Source: JBGSYJ01 sp041748075 | GTDB lineage: Bacteria > Acidobacteriota > Thermoanaerobaculia > Gp7-AA8 | Reading direction: 5' to 3' | DNA length: 64,000 nucleotides | Assembly: GCA_041748075.1 (NCBI GenBank) | Contig: JBGTDX010000105.1 | Span: 62,001 to 126,000 of the forward strand | In this document: positions 41,622-47,937 of the stretch, piece after piece | Layout: each line of letters begins with the position of its first letter | Position numbering within the stretch: position 1 is the stretch's first letter | The notes under the pieces: generated by a model | The model's database searches: none | Told to the model about the DNA's origin: nothing | Seen by the model: the letters and a program-made list of their open reading frames with translations, nothing else | Position numbers and translations under genes: made by a program

Positions 41622-41628
41622 GTTAGGC
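41622..41628 (+). other. Entry core site GTTAGGC of the cassette array
   Basis: GTTAGGC preceded by GGCTCAATATATA, similar to the 3' end of the attC at 42124-42186. No matching left half is found upstream, so it is either a degenerate attC or an attI-type site. The region 41419-41621 contains a TTGACA at 41536-41541 but no gene. Confidence 0.55.
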
Positions 41629-41645
41629 GTCCAAAGGATATGAGA

Positions 41646-42140
41646 GTGAAAAGAGCAGCTTTAATCGCGTATGTCTCGATCGGCGCCATCATTCCGGCCC
41701 AGCACATCATTGCTTGCAGTGCAATTACAGTTTCTTTACGCGACGTTATCGACAGGAGCGAGCTAATCGTGCGCGCGCAGCCGGTACAGGAGTCGGCGAA
41801 GGCCGACGAGGAGGGCGGCGGTACGGTTACGCTCAAGATTCTTGAGACGATCAAGGGTGTCACCGAATCGAAATCGATCCAAGTCCCCGGACGCTTCGCC
41901 AACTATCTGGATCGATCCAATAAGGACGTGCCTTATCAGCAGCTCAACTGTTCACGAGCGGCTGGCTGTGGAGGCTGCTACGCATACGACTACAAGATGG
42001 GTAACCAGTATTTGCTGTTTCTTAAGGATGGCACGCCGTACTGGGCCCCGCTTTCTCCAACAAACGAAGACATAAGCGGCAAAAACGATCCTTGGTTTAT
42101 CTGGGTCAAAAAAGAGACGAGACGGCTAACCAGTCACTGA
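41646..42140 (+). CDS. Cassette 1: exported hypothetical protein
   Basis: 164 aa from the GTG at 41646, which has AAAGGA at a proper distance; an ATG at 41640 is too close to that site. A signal peptide or lipoprotein signal (KRAALIAYVSIGAIIPAQHIIAC) is read as ALIAYVSIGAIIPAQHIIAC. The exported part is a small beta-rich domain (SLRDVIDRSELIVRAQPVQ, VTLKILETIKGV, IQVPGR) with a Cys cluster (NCSRAAGCGGCYAYDYKMG) and then YLLFLKDG. The layout is reminiscent of TIMP/netrin-like exported proteins, but I would not assign a function. The stop lies inside the attC at 42124-42186. Confidence 0.65.
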   Translation: MKRAALIAYVSIGAIIPAQHIIACSAITVSLRDVIDRSELIVRAQPVQESAKADEEGGGTVTLKILETIKGVTESKSIQVPGRFANYLDRSNKDVPYQQLNCSRAAGCGGCYAYDYKMGNQYLLFLKDGTPYWAPLSPTNEDISGKNDPWFIWVKKETRRLTSH

Positions 42141-42186
42141 AGCCGACGCCACCTGCGGTGGCAGAGCTTAGTTCAATCCGTTAGGC
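42124..42186 (+). repeat. attC site, classical 63-bp type
   Basis: R'' GGCTAAC (42124-42130) and R' GTTAGGC (42180-42186) enclose paired inner segments (CTGAAGC...GCTTAG and GCCACC/GGTGGC). This is the size and layout of a standard integron cassette recombination site. It differs from the five longer sites that follow. Confidence 0.8.
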
Positions 42187-42195
42187 GGCTCTGGG

Positions 42196-42438
42196 ATGGT
42201 TCGCAAGCTAATCGTCGTGGCCGTGCTGCTCTTCGCCCTCGGCGTTGGCACTTGCTACTCTGGCGTTCGGCACGAGATTGCGCAGATCCCTCCACAACAG
42301 CGGGCGCAGATGACCGACCTCGACTGGATCGGAGTCAAGTGGGTGAGCAGAGGCATGCTCGTACAAGCCGTCGCCGTAGCTCTCCTGTTTGTGGCCGGGG
42401 TTGTCCACTTTTCGCGTCGTAGTCGACCCGCCGCCTAA
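42196..42438 (+). CDS. Cassette 2: small two-helix membrane protein
   Basis: 80 aa. Two hydrophobic helices (LIVVAVLLFALGVGTCYSGV and MLVQAVAVALLFVAGVVHF) flank a polar loop (QIPPQQRAQMTDLDWIG). There is no recognised family. The whole cassette is only about 350 bp. The TAA stop is the central TAA of the attC core GCCTAAC. Confidence 0.65.
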   Translation: MVRKLIVVAVLLFALGVGTCYSGVRHEIAQIPPQQRAQMTDLDWIGVKWVSRGMLVQAVAVALLFVAGVVHFSRRSRPAA

Positions 42439-42536
42439 CTAGCGGTTGCACCGGACACGAACCGCTTGTTGCTGTGTCTCCAGCTCTATACTATTCGGCG
42501 TGCGGTTCGCGCCGGTGAACCGCAGGAACGTTAGGC
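42433..42536 (+). repeat. attC site, 104 bp
   Basis: R'' is GCCTAAC and R' is GTTAGGC. GCGGTTGCACCGG pairs with CCGGTGAACCGC except for one extra base, as expected for the extrahelical base of a folded attC. CGAACCGC pairs with GCGGTTCG. The loop carries CTCTATACTATTCGG. Almost the same sequence recurs at 44360, 44958 and 45553, and its right half at 46629. Confidence 0.9.
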
Positions 42537-42557
42537 GGACTGAAGATAGGATACTCG

Positions 42558-43118
42558 ATGGGTCCGATGACGGGTCTTCTCGTAATTGACATGCAGGCGG
42601 GCCTGTTCACGCCGGAGACTCCGCGCTACGACGCCGAGGGTGTTGTTGCGCGCATCAACGTCGTAGCCGATGCTGTTCGCCGCTACGGCGGCACGGTGGT
42701 GTTTGTCCAGCACGATGGACCACCGGGCGACACATTCGAGCCGGGTACGGCGGGTTGGCAGCTGCTTCCGTCTCTCGAACGCAAGCCGCAGGACGCGCGT
42801 GTACGCAAGACCGCGTGCGACGCCTTCTATCGGACCGAGCTCGGGACGACTCTTGATGCGAGGAACGTCCGGCGATTGCTGGTGACTGGTTGTGCTACTG
42901 ACTTCTGTGTGGATACGACGATCCGTGCGGCGTTGAGCCGTGACTACGAGATCGTAATCGTCGCAGACGGCCACACGACGGCGGACCGGCAGCATGTGGA
43001 CGCAAAGTCGCTGATTCAGCACCACAACTGGCTCTGGCGGGAGTTGATCCACCCCAAGATGAGGATAGAGGTCATTCCCGCCACGGAGGTGATCGCCCGA
43101 CTGGCCGAGCCGTCATGA
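42558..43118 (+). CDS. Cassette 3: isochorismatase-family cysteine hydrolase
   Basis: 186 aa. Catalytic triad regions are visible: Asp11 in GLLVIDMQAG, Lys in VRKTACDAFYRTEL, and Cys in LLVTGCATDFCVDTTIRAA. The size and the final segment fit the nicotinamidase/isochorismatase-like hydrolases; the exact amide or ester substrate cannot be inferred. An ATG at 42567 is an alternative start. The MOSC gene follows 25 nt later. Confidence 0.85.
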   Translation: MGPMTGLLVIDMQAGLFTPETPRYDAEGVVARINVVADAVRRYGGTVVFVQHDGPPGDTFEPGTAGWQLLPSLERKPQDARVRKTACDAFYRTELGTTLDARNVRRLLVTGCATDFCVDTTIRAALSRDYEIVIVADGHTTADRQHVDAKSLIQHHNWLWRELIHPKMRIEVIPATEVIARLAEPS

Positions 43119-43143
43119 TCTGGTGTACCGGGTGATATCGAAC

Positions 43144-43896
43144 ATGCCTATCAAGGTTGGTGAAGTAGAGGCGCTGTTCCGATATCCAGTGAAGTCCATG
43201 AGCGGCGAACGTCTCGATGTCGCTGACATGGGCTGGCACGGTCTTGATGGCGACCGGCGCTTGGCCTTCCGTCGGCTTGATGATCGCGGTGGCTTCCCGT
43301 GGTTGATCGCCTCGAAGCTTCCCGAACTGCTTCTCTTTGCTCCCCAGCGGCGGGGACCTGCCGCCAGTGGAGACCTCCCTACGCACGTTCGCACGCCGGA
43401 AGGGCAGGAACTGGCCCTGTTCGGCCAAGAATTGGCGGAGGAAGTCGGTCGCCGCCATGGGTCGCCGGTCGAAATGATGCACCTGAACCGTGGCATCTTC
43501 GACGAAGCGAGCATCTCCGTCATTGCCTCCGCCACGGTGAGCGAAGTTGCCCGGCTTGCGGCGCAACGCCCAGACGTCCGAAGATTCCGACCGAACATCC
43601 TGATTGCATCAAAGCGATCCGTTCCCTTCGAGGAAGACGAATGGGTGGGAGGTGTCCTTTGGTTCGGCGAAACTAGGGAAGGTGCTGCCATCGGTATCAC
43701 CAATCGCGACGAGCGCTGCTCGATGGTGAACTTCGACCCCGACTCGGCACGCCCCACCCCTGAGGTGCTGAAAGCGATCGTACGGGTGAGGGACAACAAG
43801 GCCGGGGTCTACGGCGCCTGTAGTCGACGCGGCCGCGTCGCGGTAGGGCAGCCCGTTTTCTTCGAGCCGGCGTTCGAGGAGCGGGAGCCCCAGTGA
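43144..43896 (+). CDS. Cassette 3: MOSC domain protein
   Basis: 250 aa from the ATG at 43144 (MPIKVGEVEALFRYPVKSM); a GTG at 43123 is possible. The N-terminal MOSC beta-barrel motif is EALFRYPVKSMSGERL followed by GWHGLDGDRRLAFR. The C-terminal MOSC domain contains RFRPNILIASK, EEDEWVGGVLWFG, and a conserved Cys in ITNRDERCSMVNFDP. MOSC proteins carry sulfur or reduce N-hydroxylated compounds using molybdenum cofactor. Together with the isochorismatase it makes an unusually large two-gene block for a cassette. Confidence 0.8.
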   Translation: MPIKVGEVEALFRYPVKSMSGERLDVADMGWHGLDGDRRLAFRRLDDRGGFPWLIASKLPELLLFAPQRRGPAASGDLPTHVRTPEGQELALFGQELAEEVGRRHGSPVEMMHLNRGIFDEASISVIASATVSEVARLAAQRPDVRRFRPNILIASKRSVPFEEDEWVGGVLWFGETREGAAIGITNRDERCSMVNFDPDSARPTPEVLKAIVRVRDNKAGVYGACSRRGRVAVGQPVFFEPAFEEREPQ

Positions 43897-44018
43897 ATCG
43901 ACCGGCTTCTCTTGCGACGGAGCACCGCGCTATTCACCACTCTGCAACAAACTTCGTCGCCTTTCGAACTGAGTCTTGAGCGAGCTCGTTCGAGTCTCGA
44001 CCGCGGAAATTCTGTCCA

Positions 44019-44333
44019 TCAGCTGGGACGCCATGAGTGAGCTGTCGCGGGAAGTTCGCCATCCACAACCGCCGCATCGATTTCACCGATGGTCTCTCGA
44101 AGATCGTCAAGCTTATGAGGGGCTTCGTTGAGCCACGTGAAAGCGTCGACAAACGATAGACCGATCTGCACCCCTTGGAGGATGTCGTCGCTCACCCGTC
44201 CCGCTTCTACGCGGACCAAAAAGCGGTCGCAGGCGGCGAGCGCATCTTCGAAGCTCGCAGCTGCCTCTTCCACTGTTGTCAGCGACTTTGAGAGACCATT
44301 GAGTCTTTCGCTCCATTCAGAGGCTTCCGTCAT
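44019..44333 (-). CDS. Cassette 3: small hypothetical protein on the opposite strand
   Basis: 104 aa, mainly helical and acidic (EEAAASFEDALAACDRFLVR, LSFVDAFTWLNEAPHKLDDL). There is no recognised domain, signal or membrane helix. It runs against the cassette direction and ends about 120 nt from the MOSC stop; that gap shows nothing. It could be an antitoxin-like or immunity protein, but this is a guess. Confidence 0.45.
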   Translation of the reverse strand: MTEASEWSERLNGLSKSLTTVEEAAASFEDALAACDRFLVRVEAGRVSDDILQGVQIGLSFVDAFTWLNEAPHKLDDLRETIGEIDAAVVDGELPATAHSWRPS

Positions 44334-44359
44334 TTCATCAGCCTACCAAATGTCGCGTC

Positions 44360-44463
44360 GCCCAACTAGCGGTTGCACCGGACACGAACCGCGTGTTGCT
44401 GTGTCTCCGGCGCTATACTATTCGGTGTGCCGCTCGCGCCGGTGAACCGCAGGAACGTTAGCC
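44360..44463 (+). repeat. attC site, 104 bp
   Basis: R'' is GCCCAAC (one change from the consensus core) and R' is GTTAGCC. The inner arms are as in the site at 42433. The right arm has a few changes (GTGCCGCTCGCGCC). Confidence 0.88.
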
Positions 44464-44485
44464 GACCGAGGTACACTCGTTCCCC

Positions 44486-44758
44486 ATGAAGTTCGAGTGG
44501 GATCTGACCAAGGATCGGACGAATCGCGAGAATCACGGCGTCTCCTTCGAGGAAGCTTCCACGGTCTTCGGCGACCGCCTTGCACTCAGCTGGGAAGACT
44601 CGACGCACTCTGTGGGGGAGTACCGAACGCTCACTCTCGGTTACACTGAACAGCAGCGGCTGATCATTGTCGCTTACACCGAGCGCGAAGATCGAATACG
44701 AATCATTTCAGCACGTCCGGCAACCCCGGCTGAGCGACGACTCTATGAAGCAGAATAA
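44486..44758 (+). CDS. brnT: Cassette 4: BrnT-family toxin
   Basis: 90 aa. The family pattern is clear: MKFEWDLTKDRTNRENHGVS, FEEASTVFGDRLALSWEDS, RTLTLGYTEQQRLIIVAYTE and RIRIISARPATPAERRLYE. BrnT toxins are RelE-like ribonucleases that inhibit translation. The downstream antitoxin gene overlaps it by 14 nt. Confidence 0.88.
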   Translation: MKFEWDLTKDRTNRENHGVSFEEASTVFGDRLALSWEDSTHSVGEYRTLTLGYTEQQRLIIVAYTEREDRIRIISARPATPAERRLYEAE

Positions 44759-44963
44759 AGACAATCACGACGAGATCCGTGAACAGACGTCGGCTCCCGG
44801 CGGCGTTCGCGGCAAGTACTACGAGCAATACATGCAGGGTTCGAACATCATCCTGCTCGCTCCGGACGTCGCGGAGGTATTTCACGACTCCGAAACCGTC
44901 AACAAAGCGTTGCGCCAGTATCTTGCTGAGCATGGCGAGCCGCCGTCAGGACGGGCCGGCTAA
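44745..44963 (+). CDS. Cassette 4: antitoxin partner of BrnT
   Basis: 72 aa from the ATG at 44745, inside the end of brnT. It contains GGVRGKYYEQYMQGSNIILL, then APDVAEVFHDSETVNKALRQYL, a common antitoxin form in which a short beta segment precedes a ribbon-helix-helix-like helix pair. It is not a classical BrnA, but the overlap and order support pairing. The TAA stop lies in the attC core GGCTAAC at 44958. Confidence 0.72.
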   Translation: MKQNKDNHDEIREQTSAPGGVRGKYYEQYMQGSNIILLAPDVAEVFHDSETVNKALRQYLAEHGEPPSGRAG

Positions 44964-45061
44964 CTAGCGGTTGCACCGGACACGAACCGCGTGTTGCTGT
45001 GTCTCCAGCTCTATACTATTCGGCGTGCGGTTCGCGCCGGTGAACCGCAGGAACGTTAGCC
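44958..45061 (+). repeat. attC site, 104 bp
   Basis: R'' is GGCTAAC, complementary to the R' GTTAGCC of the previous site, as expected for the two ends of one cassette. Its own R' is GTTAGCC. The inner arms match the site at 42433. Confidence 0.9.
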
Positions 45062-45080
45062 GCCGAGGTACACTTCGGCC

Positions 45081-45290
45081 GTGCCGACGCTACTCAGACA
45101 CAAAGGCTTCCGCGTCTTCATCACGAGTCATGACGCTGGCGAACCTCCTCACGTTCATGTCGACCATCAGGATGCCTCGGCCAAATTCTGGCTGAAACCG
45201 GTACGAACGGCTTACACAATTGGCTACTCGGCCCGGGAATTGCGCACGGTAGAGCGCATGGTTCAGAGAATTGCTCAAGGGTTGGTATGA
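45081..45290 (+). CDS. Cassette 5: DUF4160 protein
   Basis: 69 aa from a GTG at 45081. It has MPTLLRHKGFRVFITSHDAG, then EPPHVHVDHQDASAKFWLKP, the DUF4160 pattern with a conserved HVHV. DUF4160 genes are usually followed by DUF2442 genes, as here, and the pair is often treated as a toxin-antitoxin-like module. It overlaps the next gene by 4 nt (ATGA). Confidence 0.8.
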   Translation: MPTLLRHKGFRVFITSHDAGEPPHVHVDHQDASAKFWLKPVRTAYTIGYSARELRTVERMVQRIAQGLV

Positions 45291-45562
45291 CTACTTCGGA
45301 GTTTAAAGCCGGTGCCCGCGTCCGTAGCGTTCATTGCACGGAAGACAGTCTTGTCGTCGATCTCCTCGATGGCCGCAGCATCAGTGTTCCACTCGCCTGG
45401 TACCCACGTCTTCTTCACGCAACTCCCGAGCAACGTGAGAATTGGCAAATGGCCGGTGCGGGCTTCGGGATTCACTGGCCCGACGTCGATGAGGATCTTT
45501 CGGTCGCCGGCCTACTAGCAGGAGCGCCTGCACCAGGTGTCCGGGTGGCGTCGGCTAACTAG
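45287..45562 (+). CDS. Cassette 5: DUF2442 protein
   Basis: 91 aa. The DUF2442 motif is VDLLDGRSISVPLAWYPRLL followed by TPEQRENWQMAGAGFGIHWP, then DVDEDLSVAGLLAG. It is the partner of the DUF4160 gene and probably the antitoxin or regulator of the pair. Its last residues (SAN) and TAG stop are encoded by the attC at 45553. Confidence 0.82.
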   Translation: MTTSEFKAGARVRSVHCTEDSLVVDLLDGRSISVPLAWYPRLLHATPEQRENWQMAGAGFGIHWPDVDEDLSVAGLLAGAPAPGVRVASAN

Positions 45563-45656
45563 CGGTAGCACCGGACACGAACTGCGTGTTGCTTTGTCTC
45601 CAGCTCTATACTGTTTGGCGTGCGGTTCGCGCCGGTGAACCGCAGGAACGTTAGCC
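45553..45656 (+). repeat. attC site, 104 bp
   Basis: R'' is GGCTAAC and R' is GTTAGCC. It is the same design as the site at 42433, with small changes such as CGGTAGCACC and CTGTTTGGC. Confidence 0.9.
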
Positions 45657-45683
45657 GGATGCAAGCGGCGTAGCGTCGAACAA

Positions 45684-46634
45684 ATGAGCTCAGAGCACAC
45701 AACCGCAGATGAAAGCGTGCTTGCTGCGATCGGAAACACGCCGATGATCGCATTGCGACGCGTCGTTCCCTCCGGTGCCGCAAGGATCTTCCTGAAGCTC
45801 GAGTGGGCGAATCCGACCGGTAGCATGAAGGACCGGATGGCGAAGGCCGCGATCGAAGCCGCTGAGCGGAACGGTCAATTGCGTCCCGGCGGCACAGTCG
45901 TCGAATACACGGCCGGGACGACCGGGATCTCGCTTGCGCTGGTCTGCGCCGCGAAAGGTTACAACCTAGAGATTGTGTTTTCGGACGCTTTCAGTCAGGA
46001 GAAGCGCCGGACGATGGAAGCATTCGGTGCACACATTACCGAGGTCAAGAGCGACAACAGACAGATCACCGAGTCGCTCATCAAGGAGATGATCCGAGTG
46101 GCTGCGGAGATCAGCCGGCGACCGGATCATTGGTACTGCGACCAGCTGCGAAACCACGACGCCATCAGCGGTTACCTACCGTTGGGAGACGAGATTTGGG
46201 CTCAAACAAACGGGACGGTCACCGCGTTCGTTCACAGCGTAAGCACGGCTCATTCGATTCACGGCGTGACGCAGGCGCTTTGGAAGCACAGTCGAGATAT
46301 CAGGGTAATAGCAGTGGAGCCTGATGAATCGGCCGTTCTCTCGGGTAGGGCGTCGGGTGCCCACAAGATTGAAGGTATTGGGATTGGTTTTGTACCTCCG
46401 CTGTGGCAACCCGAGCTGGTCAGCGAGATTCAGACGGTGACGACGGAGGACGCAAAAGCAATGGCGAGGCGTCTCGCGCGCGAAGAAGGGGTGTTTGCAG
46501 GCACGTCCACAGGCGCTAACGTCGTCGCTGCCATCCGGATCGCGCAGCGGCTGGGGCATGATGCCACCGTAGTAACGATTGCCGTCGACTCGGGATTGCG
46601 CTATTTGAGTACGGACGTGTACGGCGCCGGCTAA
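45684..46634 (+). CDS. Cassette 6: PLP-dependent cysteine synthase-family enzyme
   Basis: 316 aa. Fold-type II PLP enzyme of the CysK/CBS family. Lys49 in PTGSMKDRMAKAA is the Schiff-base residue, VEYTAGTTGISLALVCAAKG is the substrate loop, and EGIGIGFVPP and GVFAGTSTGANVVAA bind phosphate. It has no regulatory domain. It may form or break a C-S or related bond at an activated serine; the substrate is unknown. It is large for a cassette gene but flanked by attC sites on both sides. The TAA stop is within the R'' of the next attC. Confidence 0.88.
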   Translation: MSSEHTTADESVLAAIGNTPMIALRRVVPSGAARIFLKLEWANPTGSMKDRMAKAAIEAAERNGQLRPGGTVVEYTAGTTGISLALVCAAKGYNLEIVFSDAFSQEKRRTMEAFGAHITEVKSDNRQITESLIKEMIRVAAEISRRPDHWYCDQLRNHDAISGYLPLGDEIWAQTNGTVTAFVHSVSTAHSIHGVTQALWKHSRDIRVIAVEPDESAVLSGRASGAHKIEGIGIGFVPPLWQPELVSEIQTVTTEDAKAMARRLAREEGVFAGTSTGANVVAAIRIAQRLGHDATVVTIAVDSGLRYLSTDVYGAG

Positions 46635-46731
46635 CCGCCCGGAGCAGCCGACGCGGCCCGCTCGTGGCCGGGTCTCCAGCTCTATACTATTCGGCGTGCG
46701 GTTCGCGCCGGTGAACCTAGGAACGTTAGGC
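46629..46731 (+). repeat. attC site, 103 bp, hybrid
   Basis: R'' is GGCTAAC and R' is GTTAGGC. The right half (from GGTCTCCAGCTCTATACTAT onward) matches the other sites. The left half (CGCCCGGAGCAGCCGACGCG) is different and no longer pairs well with it. This looks like recombination between attC types or decay. Confidence 0.8.
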
Positions 46732-46760
46732 CGCTCTAGCGGTGTGGCCGGAGATAACCT

Positions 46761-47237
46761 ATGGTAACAGTTAAGACGATTCCAGAAGGTGTGCAGGCGG
46801 TTTTCCCGATGCTGGTCTGCCAGAGCCCGGAAGCCGAGATGAACTTCTGCACGGCGGCGTTTGGCGCCGTCGAGCATGTGCGGCGCGCCGGCCCAGACGG
46901 CTCACCAATTCACATCGCGATGCGCATCAATGATGCGTTCCTTGTGGTGCAAGCGGAGTTCCCGGACGTGCTCGCTAGCCGCGCTCCCAGTTCAGATGCG
47001 AGTTCGCCGGTCGTCATCTTCGTGTATGTAGCGGACGTAGATCAGGCCGTCGACCGAGCAGTCGCGAAGGGTGCAAGAGTCCTCATTGCCGCTCAGAATC
47101 AATTCTGGGGTGACCGGACCGCGCGCATTATGGATCCATCCGGCCATGTGTGGACGGTCGCATCACGAATAGAAGAGACCGACGAGGAGCAACGAGCAAA
47201 ACGGTGGTCCGACGCTCGTGAAGGGCGGGAATCGTAG
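46761..47237 (+). CDS. Cassette 7: VOC/glyoxalase-family protein
   Basis: 158 aa. PMLVCQSPEAEMNFCTAAFG, then HIAMRINDAFLVVQ and VFVYVADVDQAVDRAVAKGA, ending FWGDRTARIMDPSGHVWTVA. This is the paired beta-alpha-beta-beta-beta layout of PhnB-like VOC proteins, with the typical final metal ligand region. Such proteins include antibiotic-resistance and isomerase enzymes; the substrate is unknown. A hairpin (8-bp stem, 47244-47268) follows the stop. Confidence 0.82.
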   Translation: MVTVKTIPEGVQAVFPMLVCQSPEAEMNFCTAAFGAVEHVRRAGPDGSPIHIAMRINDAFLVVQAEFPDVLASRAPSSDASSPVVIFVYVADVDQAVDRAVAKGARVLIAAQNQFWGDRTARIMDPSGHVWTVASRIEETDEEQRAKRWSDAREGRES

Positions 47238-47280
47238 AACTGCACGGGCCGCGGGAACGACGGCCCGTCGAGGCAGCGGC

Positions 47281-47297
47281 GCCTATAACTCGCGGTT
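47281..47297 (+). repeat. Truncated attC left half at the array end
   Basis: GCCTATAACTCGCGGTTG resembles the left end of the other sites (GCCTAACTAGCGGTTG). No right half follows; the sequence changes to the antitoxin remnant. It probably marks the broken end of the array. Confidence 0.5.
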
Positions 47298-47304
47298 GAG
47301 CTGC

Positions 47305-47430
47305 ATGAGAATAGCGTCGGGGAAAGTTGTTTCTGGTCAGGTCATCGTCGAAGGAGAATCTCTGCCCGAGGGTGCGCTGGTGACCGTGCTGGCGCGTGAC
47401 GGGGATGAGACGTTCGAACTTGATGCCGAG
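47305..47430 (+). pseudogene. Antitoxin N-terminal remnant
   Basis: The first 42 codons (MRIASGKVVSGQVIVEGESL, then VTVLARDGDETFELDAE) match the start of small antitoxins that pair with ParE/RelE toxins. After FELDAE the expected acidic helix is absent and the frame continues through unrelated Arg-rich sequence. No toxin follows. The region 47431-47574 otherwise shows no gene. Confidence 0.55.
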
Positions 47431-47574
47431 CCAGCTCACGCGGTCCGGTTCTTGCAGCGCCGCATGCGGCGTCGCCAGAGTCGCCCCGGAGTACGTCGCG
47501 ACGATCCTTTCAATTGTTCCACACAAAGCAATTCAACTGTTGTGCAGCGGCAAAGCCGCAAGGAGTGTCGACTC

Positions 47575-47751
47575 ATGGCGAAGCAAACCAACGCACCGAA
47601 ATTTGTCACGTGGATGGTGTCGCTCGTACTCTTCATCGTGGCGATCGCGGCTCACTTTGGCATCATTCCCGTCAGTCCTGAAATTGCGACATGGTCCTGG
47701 ATCATCGGTTACGCTCTCATTCTCGTGGCAACTCAGTTGAAAGATCTCTAG
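47575..47751 (+). CDS. Small two-helix membrane protein
   Basis: 58 aa from the ATG at 47575, nine nt after AAGGAG. The open frame upstream belongs to the antitoxin remnant. Two membrane helices (FVTWMVSLVLFIVAIAAHFG and ATWSWIIGYALILVATQL) are joined by IIPVSPE. Family and function unknown. The good ribosome binding site and intact frame suggest a real gene. Confidence 0.65.
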   Translation: MAKQTNAPKFVTWMVSLVLFIVAIAAHFGIIPVSPEIATWSWIIGYALILVATQLKDL

Positions 47752-47839
47752 ACCGCTCGCGCGAACGCATAGCCTTGCCCGGGTCGCCGCATGAACACTG
47801 TTCTGGCGTTCTGGCCCGTGTATCACAACCACGGCTCGA

Positions 47840-47897
47840 GGGGATCGAGCGTCGCAAGATGATCCTTCGCTTCGCTCAGGATGACACGTTGGTTCAT
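47840..47897. repeat. Dispersed intergenic element, copy
   Basis: GGATCGAGCGTCGCAAGAT leads into the 25-nt core (47861-47885) and then CACGTTGGTTCATT, parallel to the copy at 5443-5532. It lies downstream of the small membrane protein gene, between convergent genes. Confidence 0.7.
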
Positions 47898-47937
47898 TTA
47901 CGCCCCGATGACGGCCTTGAATGCCACCGCGTTACGG

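Noticed and set aside
41500..41628. attI site of a complete integron
   Set aside because: Part of 41510-41535 loosely resembles the attI1 region (CAGTAACACGATG, GCAGCAGG), but the distance to GTTAGGC is about three times too long and there is no integrase. Kept only as an entry core site.
44366..45783. Minus-strand frames sharing a repeated peptide (FLRFTGA and similar)
   Set aside because: They are translations of the attC sites. The repetition comes from the DNA element, not from a protein family.
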